Positions 34,451 to 45,829 of a stretch of 64,000 bases of DNA are shown here, piece after piece. Origin of the DNA: Heliocidaris tuberculata (taxonomy: Eukaryota > Echinodermata > Echinoidea > Camarodonta > Echinometridae); assembly GCA_025618425.1 (NCBI GenBank), contig CM046835.1, forward strand, positions 11,913,238 through 11,977,237, given 5' to 3'. The translations under genes were made by a program, and so were the position numbers. Under the pieces are notes generated by a model. It was given only the letters and a program-made list of their open reading frames with translations, was not told the origin of the DNA and did not search any database. Numbering within the stretch: position 1 is the first letter of the stretch; each line of letters opens with the position of its first letter.

Positions 34451-34643
34451 ATTAAAAAAAGAAATTTGATAAACATTTAATCATTTATATTGAAAATATG
34501 TTAGATCCAAACTAAAAAATACATGGATCACAAGCAGGGAGGGGGGGGGGGTGAAAAATAAATATCAAATTGGTTTCCTGATGTTTACCAATTAAATGTG
34601 AGAGTGAAAAAGAAACAAAGAGAAAAGGAAGCAAAAAAATTAA

Positions 34644-35061
34644 CCCTTTCAGGACAGGAATTATTCAAGGGATAAAATGATCAGCTTTTGTTCTTCAAAT
34701 TCGCAAAAATAGTATTTTTTTTCTTTTATTACATGTTTTGTTCATTGTTCTAATAAAAACAAATCATGTCTCTGTAAACATTATACATATCCAAAAATTA
34801 AAAACTTGCCAATTTGTATTTAAAAAAAAAAAAAGAAGAGATTTTGAACCCCTCGAAATGTTGCCAATTTTAGGACTTCAAAGCTTTTTTTTTTTCCTTT
34901 ATAAAATTCCTGACGTCAAACACAATGCTCATGCAACAAAAATTAGCACGTGTGAAGAAATTTTTTGCTCTCTCTCTATTCACGTATCTTGTACATTTTA
35001 TGGCTCTTAATCAGAACCGATTGAGTCAAACAACAAAATACGGACAATTGTCTCGAAAGGG
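34644..35061 (+). mobile_element. 418-bp TTAA MITE, CCCTTTC-A-GGACA termini
   Basis: The ends CCCTTTCAGGACAG and TTGTCTCGAAAGGG are flanked by TTAA on both sides (34640-34643, 35062-35065). The inverse copy at 45238-45645 shares ATTCCTG, TTGCCAATTT and the termini. Non-coding. Confidence 0.85.
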
Positions 35062-35065
35062 TTAA

Positions 35066-36359
35066 AGAAGCAGTTGAATTAAGGGGGGGGGGGGGGGAGA
35101 GGAGACCAAGATATTAAAGGAGAGGGAATAGATTAGCAGAAAGAAGAAAGAAGTAGTAGAAGAAGCAGAAGGAAAGAGGGAGAAGGAGAAGAGAGATGAA
35201 TATGAAAAAATTGAAGTAGAAGATGAAGGAATAATGACAAGGAGGATTAAACGGATATGAGTTAACAAATGATTTTAACAACATCACGAGTATGAAGAGA
35301 GGAGGAAGACATCAACAAGAAGACCACCAAAATTTTAAAGATTATTATCATGAAATTAATATATATACCAAGCTAAACTGAAATAAAATAAGCTTATCAA
35401 TTCCTGTAGGCTTTTTGGAATTAAACATTTAATTTCCAGCTCTCAAGAAAAGTTCAAAGTTAAGGATATGCAATACATGTTCTAGTTTAATACAGGATGC
35501 TCTCCTGATCAACTCCCTGGCAAACAATTTACTGTATGTAACCTGAATGGACTAACATCGGAAGTCAGAAGGCTATCTGTAAATAAAATTAATCTCCATC
35601 TGTCCTTTTGCTAGTTTAAACTTTGCCAAAGCACACTATCATTTCCTAAAAAATATTCTGTTAAAGATGAAACCAAAAGTAATTATCCCTTTTGAAAAAA
35701 GGGGATGATAATCCATTTATAAAAATACAAAGGCCATGAAGTGTCCTTGATGAGCAGCTATCACAATAACAACAGAAATTTTCTTTTATGAATTTTACTT
35801 GTGCGGTAGCGAACAGGAAATGATACTCAGCCTTATGACCTTTCTCGAGCTTCTTTGTTTTTGCATCATTATGAAACTCAGGAACTTCAACGTTGGTGTT
35901 GGCTTTTTAAAAGTTGCACATGCATTATTCTGAAGAACGGTTTCCCCCTAAATAACAAAGATTTAACTCTACTTTTCTAGAGAAAGTCAAATGAAATTTA
36001 TTTTTAACATGCTGTGATTTAAGGAGATTGTTGGTCAAGTTCACTAGAAAGCTCGATAACCTTGATACACGTATATCACTCTAAAACTCACATGTTAAAA
36101 CAAAATTTAAAAGGTTCGAGGATTGAAAACATTTTCAAAAATCGTAAATTCAACACTTTAACATGCTTAATTTAACCTTTATACTGTTGGATCCAGCATG
36201 TTAGAAAGGTAAATCTAACATTTTGTAATGTTGTCACTCCTCGAATCTTTTAAACGTTGATTTGACATTTTACTATTTAGAGTAATTATGAGAACTAAAC
36301 ACAGAGATCCTGAATTTGAGAATTATTCAAGAAAAATGTTACGCTTGATTCCAAAAGCT
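35066..36359. other. Spacer; purine-rich first 200 bp
   Basis: A G run at 35083-35097 is followed by GAAGAAG-rich sequence to about 35280. The remainder is AT-rich without supported features. Confidence 0.4.
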
Positions 36360-36620
36360 CTGAACATTTATCAAAGACTTCCTGGATTGTCGAAACTGAC
36401 AATACTTCACCTGTAACCAATATCACATTTCAATCTGTTGCAGAGAACCCGCGTCACAAAAGCAGCGCATGAGTAATTCACGACAAACAAACATGACAGT
36501 GCCGTTCTCATTCGCTCTCATTATTGCGCTGTACATAACTCTGCAGTTTGTTTGATATCATTATTCATTTAAGATCCTAATTCGTGTTGCATGTGAATAT
36601 TCCTTTTTCACTGAATGTAA
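36360..36620 (+). repeat. Copy 2 of the 34140-34450 duplication
   Basis: Contains GACTTCCTGGATTGTCG, CACATTTCAATCTGTT and GTTCTCATTC in the same order and orientation as the 34.1-kb copy. Confidence 0.55.
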
Positions 36621-36759
36621 TAAACATAACTGAATAAACATTTATCTAACATGAATATGCTTTATCGTCAATTATTTCAAAAGTCCAAATCAAAAAATCT
36701 CAGTTGGAGGGATTTTTTGTGCTCATAATGTTCTGGGCTGTTTTGAAATGATACATAAC

Positions 36760-37092
36760 CAGGGGCGGATCCAGGATTTTGTAAAAGAGGGGGCACAGTG
36801 CCGTAAAAGTACACAATAAAGAGGGCAAATTTTGTTGATTGTGTATTTAAGGTATGCCAGTTGGGTTTCAAAGGGAGGGGCACAGGCCGGTTTTCCCCCT
36901 ATGTAGATCCAGGGACGGATCTAGCTTTTTTCCAAGGGGGGGGGGGGGGGGGGTTTGAGGGGCTGAGTATTATGATGGCGTTTTCCTATGCACATTAAAT
37001 GTTTACTTGGCAGCCCAAGGGGGGGGGGTTTAAACCCCCCCCCCCCCCCCCCCCCCCCCCCCGTAGATCCACCACTAAGATCCGCCACTGTG
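36760..37092. mobile_element. Nested pair of hAT-type MITEs in one target site
   Basis: The left part (36760-36909) closely matches the MITE at 852-1011 and starts CAGGGGCGGATCC. A second related element with long G and C runs follows and ends GATCCGCCACTGTG. TACATAAC lies exactly on both outer sides (36752-36759, 37093-37100), so the composite occupies one insertion site. Confidence 0.8.
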
Positions 37093-37904
37093 TACATAAC
37101 GAAAACGGGGATTCTTTTAGTACGGACGATCTAGGATTCGATAAAATTTCGACAGTTTCCTGGCATGGCAAAAATAAGTTATTGGATTTTGGGCTGGAAG
37201 CATATTTTCATTTCATGTACTCAGTTTATGCCACATTTGCCTTTGCAGGGGGCTGTGTTAGTGCAGCATAGACTTTCTCAGTCGCACAGATTGTCGCCGT
37301 CGAAAACTAATATTATCAAACCTACCTAATGCTACTGGAAAATGAGTATAGGGCCTATTGCCCACTCTAAATTGGACCAAATTAATAGAATTTTTTTTGG
37401 GGATATTTTTCAAGACCGAACTTTTTCTTAAAGATTCTATATAATTCATATATGCACTATTATGTTTCAATAGAGGAATACCAACTTTGAATGTATTGGT
37501 CATCTAATCTTTGCTCAAAGTTAGCTTTTTAACCAAGAAGTATGTCTATGATGACCATATATACCATTAAAACTATACCGCAATCTATCATAATTCTTTT
37601 AACACAGTTTAACCAATCTGATTGGTATCCTTGGATGCTTTCCATCTGAAAATGAGACTGTAGTGGTAAAAATCAATATTACTCTCAGTTTGTTTGTTGT
37701 TGTTGTGTTTTTGGTACCAGTATAGCCCCCAAATTAACCATTCTGTAATAATGTGATCATTTTTTTGGGGGGGGGGTGGGGGGGGGGGGCTATTTGTAAG
37801 CGCCCAAGTTCATCTTAAAACTTGCAATTAGGAATTGACAATACTCCTCAAATAAGGCAAGTTGGATATCAATAGGGAGAGCAAGCCTCCTACACTTGGC
37901 TATT

Positions 37905-37938
37905 TCGCAAAGCTCCCATTATGATGGGAGCTTTGCGA
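37905..37938. repeat. Perfect 15-bp hairpin, 4-nt loop
   Basis: TCGCAAAGCTCCCAT (37905-37919), loop TATG, then ATGGGAGCTTTGCGA (37924-37938). AT-rich surroundings. Confidence 0.9.
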
Positions 37939-38539
37939 TAAACCTAGATAAACATATTCGTCAAAGCATGAGTTTCGTATATGAAAAGAGAGGAGTTCTT
38001 GCCTACAATTTTGGTTTTAGAAGCGGTAACACCAAGATCTTTATCATTACAATAAGAATAAAGGGTATCGAGGGATTTTTTTTTAGTATTGACTCTTCCA
38101 ATATTATAGTATCATTAGCATACAATAATGTAATCAAATTAAAGAAAACAACCGTATCTTCAGCTTGCGGTAAGTCATAGGATTTGAAATGATGGTAATA
38201 TTATTTTAATATCAATATATTTCATCAAGATTTTAAGAGACTCCTTCAAATGAATTGCAAAGAGGAGGGGTAAATTGTCTTCCTGTCATACGAAAAATGT
38301 GACAGTTTACTAGAATTATAATTAACACTATAAGCAATCAAGTGATTGTTAGGATATCTCCATGATTGCCAACATAGATCCTGTATCAATTTCTTATACA
38401 TGTATATATATATTTTGGTTTTAAATGTATATATTTTTTTGTTTTAAATGATATTTTATTTCCTTCCTCTTGTCATACATTCACAATACATGCAATTATT
38501 ACATTAAATCATATAGAACAAGATCATCTATACAAGATC

Positions 38540-39400
38540 TGGTAAGATTTGGTAAGATTTATTGACTCTATAGAGACCCCCTTACGGGGTATGAGAGTAC
38601 AATCAATCAACACATATACAAATTATACAATCAACATGGACAAGTTATAAAAAAGGAATAATATTAAACATATATATATACAAGTTATAAAAAACATAAA
38701 GAGCATGTAGTAACACACCAAACATATTTTACAAATTTACAAATTAAGCCTATCAGGGCGTTTAATCCTTCTACCACTGCGGGTAGACCTACAAATACTT
38801 TGTTTCGAGTTTATATCTATGTAATCTTCATCGTTTGATTTCTTCAAGTTAGCAAAATATGACATGAAAATACTTACAAATTTTGATAATTTTCTCAGCT
38901 GGCAAGCATTAGACAGCCTTTATTAAAAAGCTTGTTCATGTTCAATGTACTTACTCTGCCTTTTAACAAGTTCTTTGGTAAATAAGTATGTCTCAAGTCA
39001 TTAAAAAAGGAACAAACAAAAATATAATGATATTCATCTTCAATATTTTTAGAAGTACATAAGGGACAATGAATACCATCAATAGCACTAGCATCAAATC
39101 TACTTTTATCAAGGAGTGATAACTCCTTGCTTTTATTTACAGGCACTCAGGCAGATTATGTGATCTGCATCTAAATCTACTTGTATATCACAGCATCTTT
39201 ATGATCCAGAAGCTCAAAATATTTTTCTTTCACCATATTTTTTTGAATATTCTGTAATTAGTGCAAATACGGTTTCCCAAGACTTCTTTCTCCAGTCCTG
39301 TAAATACATATCGTAAATCCTAGCTTTCATAAGTCTTAAAATTTGGTTACATCCATGAATCCTAAATGGATATCTCCACAATACGGCACTGTCAAAGGGA
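38540..39400 (-). mobile_element. Decayed 5'-truncated LINE with zinc-knuckle-like C-terminus
   Basis: On the minus strand, about 39360-39290 reads QILRLMKARIYDMYLQDWRK, a typical LINE post-RT block. A different frame (39146-38895) reads DGIHCPLCTSKNIEDEYHYI, then FVCSFFNDLR: the C-x2-C ... H ... C motif near the end of many LINE ORFs. Frameshifts separate the blocks. The 3' end has AATAAATCTTACCAAATCTT repeats near 38545-38570. Confidence 0.75.
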
Positions 39401-40435
39401 CTCTGTAATTGTCCTATAGCGCCAGCTACGGCGCAGAAAGAACATATTTCGCGCGTTCTTCAAAATAAAAAAGTTATTCACTTTTTGCGGACTCGATTAA
39501 CGAAAAACAACAGAAAACGAAGCTATACATGAAATGTATAATGCTTGCTAAGCCTTAAGAGGTAAGAAATTACATGACTTCTTTTCTTTTAAATTTGATA
39601 CTGAGTTGTTATATATAAGACATTTAAAAGCCCTCGACTGTCTTGACAAGTCACAAGAAGCGAGTGAGACCGAGATTGAACAGCATGAACAGACATAATT
39701 TGGAACGAATGGGACTGTAAATCAATGGAATGAGTATGATGGGCATGATGGGGAGCCCCATGTCTGCGCACCTAAGATTTGACCTGAAAATGAACAAGAA
39801 TTTTTCCAATATTCCTCTAAAGCTTAGTTTTATATTATTCCTGATATTTTAAAGACATGAAAGAGTAAGTTTGCAAAAAATGTCATCAAAATTAGTGCAA
39901 GATTCCAAGAACAATGCGGGAGTTTTGATGTGAAAGACAACGTTTTGAGGCTTGAGAATAAAATATCTGAAATAAGACCTTTTTACATCATTTTGACTCA
40001 TTTTTTGCATGAATACCGACTGTTATAATAAGGATGAAAAGTTTGTGTTTGTTGTGTGTTTTGTTTTATCAGAATCACGCAGTTACGTATGTGCGCAGAC
40101 TTGGGCACTCTAGCCATATATGGTGATTGGTATGCACATGCCCGTGACCGTGTGTTACGCAAGCTCTCTCAGTTTTTGTAATGCTAGTATGATAGCATCT
40201 GGTGTGGCTTGTACTAAACAATCGGGTCGCGGCATGGTGCGGCTAGCTGGGTAGAAATTTTCGAACATTAAATTGTTTGGAAAATATATAACCACATAAT
40301 AGACAAGCTACGATCGATGAACAGGCATTCGTCCTATGTATCATCGTGGGATTAGTCAGAGTAAAGTAAGTAAGTAAAGTATGGTGTCTTCAAGGGGACG
40401 AATTGAAAGTGTCATCTCGATTCTTTGTATGATTT
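39401..40435. other. Spacer, no gene supported
   Basis: Mixed composition with short AAGTAAGTAAGTAAAG repeats near 40362-40380. Confidence 0.4.
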
Positions 40436-40439
40436 TCCC

Positions 40440-43400
40440 CTTTTCAGGCTAAAAATAAAAAATAAGGCAAAAAGGAAAATAATAGAAAGATAATGCAAAG
40501 AAAAACATGAACGAAAAGAGAGGATAGAAGGGTAGGAAAGATGGAAGAGAAGATGATGAAAGGAAACAAAGAATACAACAAAAGGAAAGTTGGAAAGAAA
40601 AAAATGAGTGGATAAAAACAAAGAATAACAAAGATTAAAGAAAGATAAGAGATATAGACCTAAATGATAAACATAAAGATATTGTGAGTAACATAAGGAA
40701 AGATAGAACAGAAGATGGTAATTTGAATAAAAGAATAACATAATGAAAGGAAAGATGAAAAGAAAAAAATGATAGGATAAAAATAAAGCATGGCTTGAGG
40801 GAAGTAAGTAAAGATGGAAAGAAGAAAATGATTTAAAAAAAAAGAATATCATGAATATATAGAGAGAAATGATAGGATAAAAAAGGTATAACATAACGAA
40901 GGATAGAAAGAGAAATGAAAGAAGGATAAAGATTAACTCGAGGAAGGTGGGGGGAGAAAATGATAAAACTTAAAAGGAAACAAAGAATCATGATCATAAC
41001 GAGAGGAAGGATGGAAAGATCATTGATAGAAGGATAAAAGCAAAGAATCACAAAACGAGAGATAGAGAGAGAAGTGTTAAAAGGATAAATATCAACAAGG
41101 AAAGGTGGAAGAGAAGTTTTTTTTCTCCTATTTTTTTGCTGCTAAAAAAAAAGATACCATACATGAAATTCCTGAAAAATTTTCAAAAATTTTTACCCGT
41201 ATTTTTTTTACACAACTGTTTAGCCATTTTCCACAAAAAAAAATCCTAGAGGTGCTCTGGTAAAAAAGTTTAAGTCTTCAGCGCTCACTGGCAGTGCTAT
41301 TAGATAATGAAAGAACAGAAAATACAGAAAAGGAAAAACAAAGAAATACATGATGAGAGTGAAGAGAATATAAAGAAAAAAAAACAAAGAAATACATGAG
41401 GAAGGAGAAAAGGATAAAACAAAGAAAGACATAATAAATGAGAAGAGGGTAGATTAAAGGAAACAACAAAGAAATAAACTTAAGGAAAGAGAAGAGGATA
41501 TGGAAAAGGAAAAGCAAAGAATACATTAAGGAAAGAGAAGATTGGATTGAAGAAAAATGAAATAAATACATAAAAGAGAAGAATGGAAAATAAAGAAATG
41601 TGTGTACATAAGGAAAGAGAAGAGGCTAGATTAAAGGAAAAACAAAAAAAAGCAAATAAAGAGAAGATAGATAAAAAGAAAAACAAAGAAATACAAAAGG
41701 AAAGAACAGAGGATATAAAAGAAAAAACAAAGAAATGCATAGCAAATAAGAAGAGGATAGATTAAAGGAAAAAAACAAAGAAATAGATAAGAGCAGAACA
41801 GAGAGCACTGAAAAGGAAAAAGAAAGAAATACATAAGGAAAGAGAAGAGGGTAGATTAAAGGAATAACAAAGAAATACATAATTATGAGAAGAGGAGAGA
41901 TTAAAGGAAAATACAAAAAAAAATATGTAAGGAAAGAACAGAGTATATAGAATTTAATATATTCCTCTGTTTTTCATTTGCTTTAATCTGTCCTCTTCTC
42001 TCTCCTTATGTATTTCTTTCTTTTTCCTTTTCTGTATTCTCTGTTCTTTAAACTGTTTGTGCACATACATGTAGTAGTCGTGAATGAGCGCTGACGACTT
42101 AGACTCTTTTACCAGAGCATTTCTAGGATTTTTTTGCGAAAATTGCTAAACAGTTGTGAAAAAACCATACAAATGCTCTGGTAAAATAGTCTAAGTCGTC
42201 AGCGCTCATTCACTACTACTATAGCAGCGCTAAACATTTTAATCAGAGAAGGGAACAAACAAAGAAATATATAAAAGAAAAGAGGATAGATTGAAGGAAA
42301 AACAAAAAAATACATAAAGAAGGAGAAGAGGATAATTAATGAAAAAACAAAAAAATACATAAGGAAAGAACAGAGGATAGATTAGAGGAAAAAACAAAGA
42401 AATACACTTAAGGAAAGAAAAGAGGACATGGAAAATGAAAAACAAAATATACATAAGGAATGAGAAGAGGATATATTAAAGGGGATAAAACAAAGAAATA
42501 CATTAGGAAAGAAAGGATATAGAAAAAAAAAGAAGTATATAAGGAAATAAAAGAGGGTAGATTAAAGGGAAAACAAAGAAATACATAAAGAGAGAGAAGA
42601 CGATATAGAAAAAAACAGAGGCTATAGAAAAAGAAATAGAAATACATAAGGAAAGAACAGAGGATATAGAAAAGGAAATACATAAGGAAAGATCAGAGGG
42701 TAGAATAAAGGAAAAACAAAGAAATACATAACAAAATAGAGAAAGACTGATTAAAGGAAACAAAGAAATACATACAAAAAGAGACGAGGATAGATTAAAG
42801 GAATAACAAATAAATACATAAAAACCAAGAATAACATAAACGAAAGACAAAAGGAGAAAATGAAAGGAAGATCAAAACAATGAATAACATAAGGAAATAT
42901 ATAAAGAAGGAAAAAAAAAATAACATAGCAAAAGGTAGAGAGAGAAGAGAAAGGAAGATCAAAACAATGAAAAACATAAGGAAATATATAAAGAAGGAAA
43001 AGAATGATAGAAAACTAAAAACAAAGAATAACATAGGAAAGATAGAGAGAAGAGAAAGGAAGATCAAAACAAAGAATAACATAAGGAAATATACAAAGGA
43101 GGAAACAAATGATAGAAAAATCAAAACAAAGAATAACATAAGGGAAAGACAGAAAGCGAAGAGAAAGGAAAATTCAAAACAGAATAACAAGGAAATATAT
43201 AAATATACATAGCAAAGGAGAGATGAAAAAAATGAAAGAAGGAAAAAAAAATAGAGAAAAATATAAGGAAAAAAAAGAAAGGGAAGTTGAAAGAGGGATA
43301 TACAAAGAACAACATATAAGGAAAGACAGCAACAGAAAATGGTAGAGAGATGAAAAAAAAAAGAATAGAAGGAAAGACAGAAAGAGAAGAAAGAAAGATC

Positions 43401-43920
43401 AAAATAAAGAAAAACATCAGAAAAGATAGAAAAAGAAGAAAAATGAGAAACTAAAAAGGTGCACTGTGAACAACAGACATGACTGAAGAAAAGATGAAGG
43501 AAGGAAAGAATGAAAAGAAACATAAGGACAAAAAGAAAGAAGATATAGAGGTATAAAAACCATTCGAAGAGTAACTGGAAAGACAGAAAGAGAATATACA
43601 GTAAGAAAGATACAGAAATACAAAATTAATGACAGAAGAAAATATGAAAAAAGAAAAATATGGAAACACAAGGAAAGGAAGAGAAAACTGATGAAAGAAG
43701 GAAGAAACAAAGAATAACATATGGAAAGATAGAAAGAGAAAAAAAGGAATTACATATGAGGACAGATAGAAAGAGAAGATGAAAGAAAACAAAAATGCAT
43801 TAGAAGAATAGAAAAAGAAGATGATGAAAGGTCATAGAAGGCTAAAAACAAAGAATAACATAAAGAAAGATTTTAGAAAGAAGAAAGAAAAAAAATAAGG
43901 AAATGCATAACGAAAATGGA
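40440..43920 (+). repeat. 3.5-kb purine-rich degenerate tandem tract
   Basis: Almost only A and G on the plus strand. It is built from variable units of about 30-70 bp such as AAAGAAATACATAAGGAAAG, AGAAGAGGATAGATTAAAGG and AACATAAGGAAAGATAGAAA. Strand asymmetry is interrupted once, at about 41955-42225, by a pyrimidine segment and a palindrome. The Phe/Ser/Leu-rich minus ORFs (up to 242 codons) are artefacts of composition. Confidence 0.85.
42071..42220. repeat. ~50-bp-arm palindrome in the purine tract
   Basis: The left arm (42071-42122), containing GAATGAGCGCTGACGACTTA and CCAGAGCATTT, pairs with the right arm (42171-42220), with a ~48-bp loop. A related sequence, inverted relative to the left arm, lies at 41212-41300 (ACTGTTTAGCCATTTT, TGCTCTGGTAAA, CAGCGCTCA). 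Probably a MITE or its fragments. Confidence 0.7.
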
Positions 43921-43944
43921 AAAGGGGGTTCCCAGCTGACCTTT

Positions 43945-44190
43945 ACTTCCGGGGTCAAAAGCATGGTTTACTGTGGCAGTGAATAAGCCTTAAAGTAGAT
44001 ATTCATTGATTTTTAAAACTGACTTAATTTTCATTATTGCGTAGGTGAAGCTTAGACCGGACAATTTTGTCAAAATTCGACGCTTGCAAACATTCGAAGT
44101 AATGATTATTATCAATTACAAATTGCTAAAATACAACCCCGACATAGCACCTGAACAGCTCTCCGAAAGCCGCTGAAATGTGTGACGTCA
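43945..44190 (+). promoter_or_regulatory. Candidate promoter of the PIP-box gene
   Basis: An ETS-type ACTTCCGG site is at 43945-43952 and a perfect CRE (TGACGTCA) at 44183-44190. Locally GC-richer than its surroundings, it lies 1.7 kb upstream of the first splice acceptor of the plus-strand gene. The link to that gene is inference; the first exon donor was not identified. Confidence 0.3.
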
Positions 44191-45237
44191 AAGGGAGGAC
44201 GTTAATTGCACAAGCAGAAGATGTCCCATAACATCTCACATATTTTCAGTGCCTGTTTTGTCATCTTCTCTTCAGTTATTTCACTTCACTAGCATTAGTC
44301 TATTATGTTTAATCCATATATTGCCTCACTCTAAACCCCGTGCATGGGTTTATTTGGATGGAAAATGAAGCGTTACAAGAATAAAGGAATCAGTTGCTTG
44401 TAAACAAAATAGACGCTATTTCATTCACAGCTGCATACACGTTTGGACGTTGGAGGGATAAATACCGTCCTTGCAATCATTCAGCGGGCTTTTCAATTTG
44501 AAAGTGTGGTTTCTTTGATTGTTCATTAACCCTCATCCTATATATTTACAAACAAAAGATTTCAGTAATCAGAATCTGTTTCATTCCCATTTTAGAATGG
44601 TGTGAAATATGGGCACGTTTGAATACACTAAATTCTTTATAATTTGAGAAATAACTGCACAGCACTTATGTTCATTCTTTATGGGACGTCGTCTGCTTGG
44701 ACAGGATTGTTCCCTTTATCGACGTCATTGAAACATTGTTATTTTTTTGGCGAAGCGCTTGTATATCGCAGATGCTGGGAGGTAGTTTTATTTGTATTAC
44801 TGTTTAATTACCTGATATGTAGTTGACTTTAAACTGATACGATTGCTATCTGTTAACTTGCCAGTTTCTAGTGATACATTATTTATCATATTTGTGATTT
44901 TCTTTGAATGTGTACTTTAAGTTGAAGAGGTAAAAACACCAGAGTAATCACAAAAACTAATTCTCAGACTCTAACTTAATTAGGGTCAGGTATGCATTTG
45001 GAAAATGGATCTAGGTGTGATGTAATTATTTCAAATATTATGAAGGTAAAAGGCAAAGATGAAATTAGATCAAGGAAATGGAGAAAAGCAGCTTATGTTG
45101 AAGCTCTGAAATCTCCTCTCTGATAAATGCGAGGCAGACAATCACTGCAATTTATGTCTGCCACTTTGAAAGGTAGATCCCTGTCAGAAAAGTCTTGTCT
45201 TGATATGTGAGATCAACTTTACCATGACATGGCTTAA

Positions 45238-45645
45238 CCCTTTCGAGACAATTGACCACATTTTGTGGTTTGGCTCAATAACTTTTGATCCAGAGCTCTA
45301 AAAAATATACCAGATGCACGAGTAGAAAGAGCAAAATTTTCTGCACACACTATGTCCATTTTTATTGCATGACCATATTGCGTTTGATGCCAGGAATTTT
45401 AAAAACAAGAATAAGCTCTGAGATCCTTAAATTGGCAACACATTGAGAGGTTTAAAATAATTGTTTTTCATCAAAATTGGCAATTTCTTTCAACTATTCA
45501 TAAGATTTCTAACCATGTATATTGTTTTCAAAGACATTACACCATATAAGAACCATGTAGCACTAAAAGGAAAATATTATTGTTGCCAATTTGAAGAACA
45601 AAATGTGATCAATTTAGTCCTTAAATAATCCCTGTCCTGAAAGGG
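45238..45645 (-). mobile_element. 408-bp TTAA MITE, inverse copy of 34644-35061
   Basis: The ends CCCTTTCGAGACA and TGTCCTGAAAGGG are flanked by TTAA (45234-45237 and 45646-45649). It aligns to the reverse complement of the 34.6-kb copy. Confidence 0.85.
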
Positions 45646-45829
45646 TTAAGGTAGTCTTCATGCAGACACTTCAAAGTCCAAGATGACTTCAGTTTAAACA
45701 GATACTCTATGACTTCAGTTTAAACAGATACTTGGGCAAGGCAACTGCCTAAACAAGTTAACCCTGAAACAATCTCATATATTTTAGACATATTTTTTAA
45801 AACAATTTAATTTTTTGTTGTAATTCCAG

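Noticed and set aside
40412..43792. Many minus-strand ORFs of 60-242 codons rich in Phe, Ser, Leu and Tyr
   Set aside because: They lie wholly within the purine-rich tract; lack of stops and membrane-like composition follow from pyrimidine-only codons on the opposite strand.
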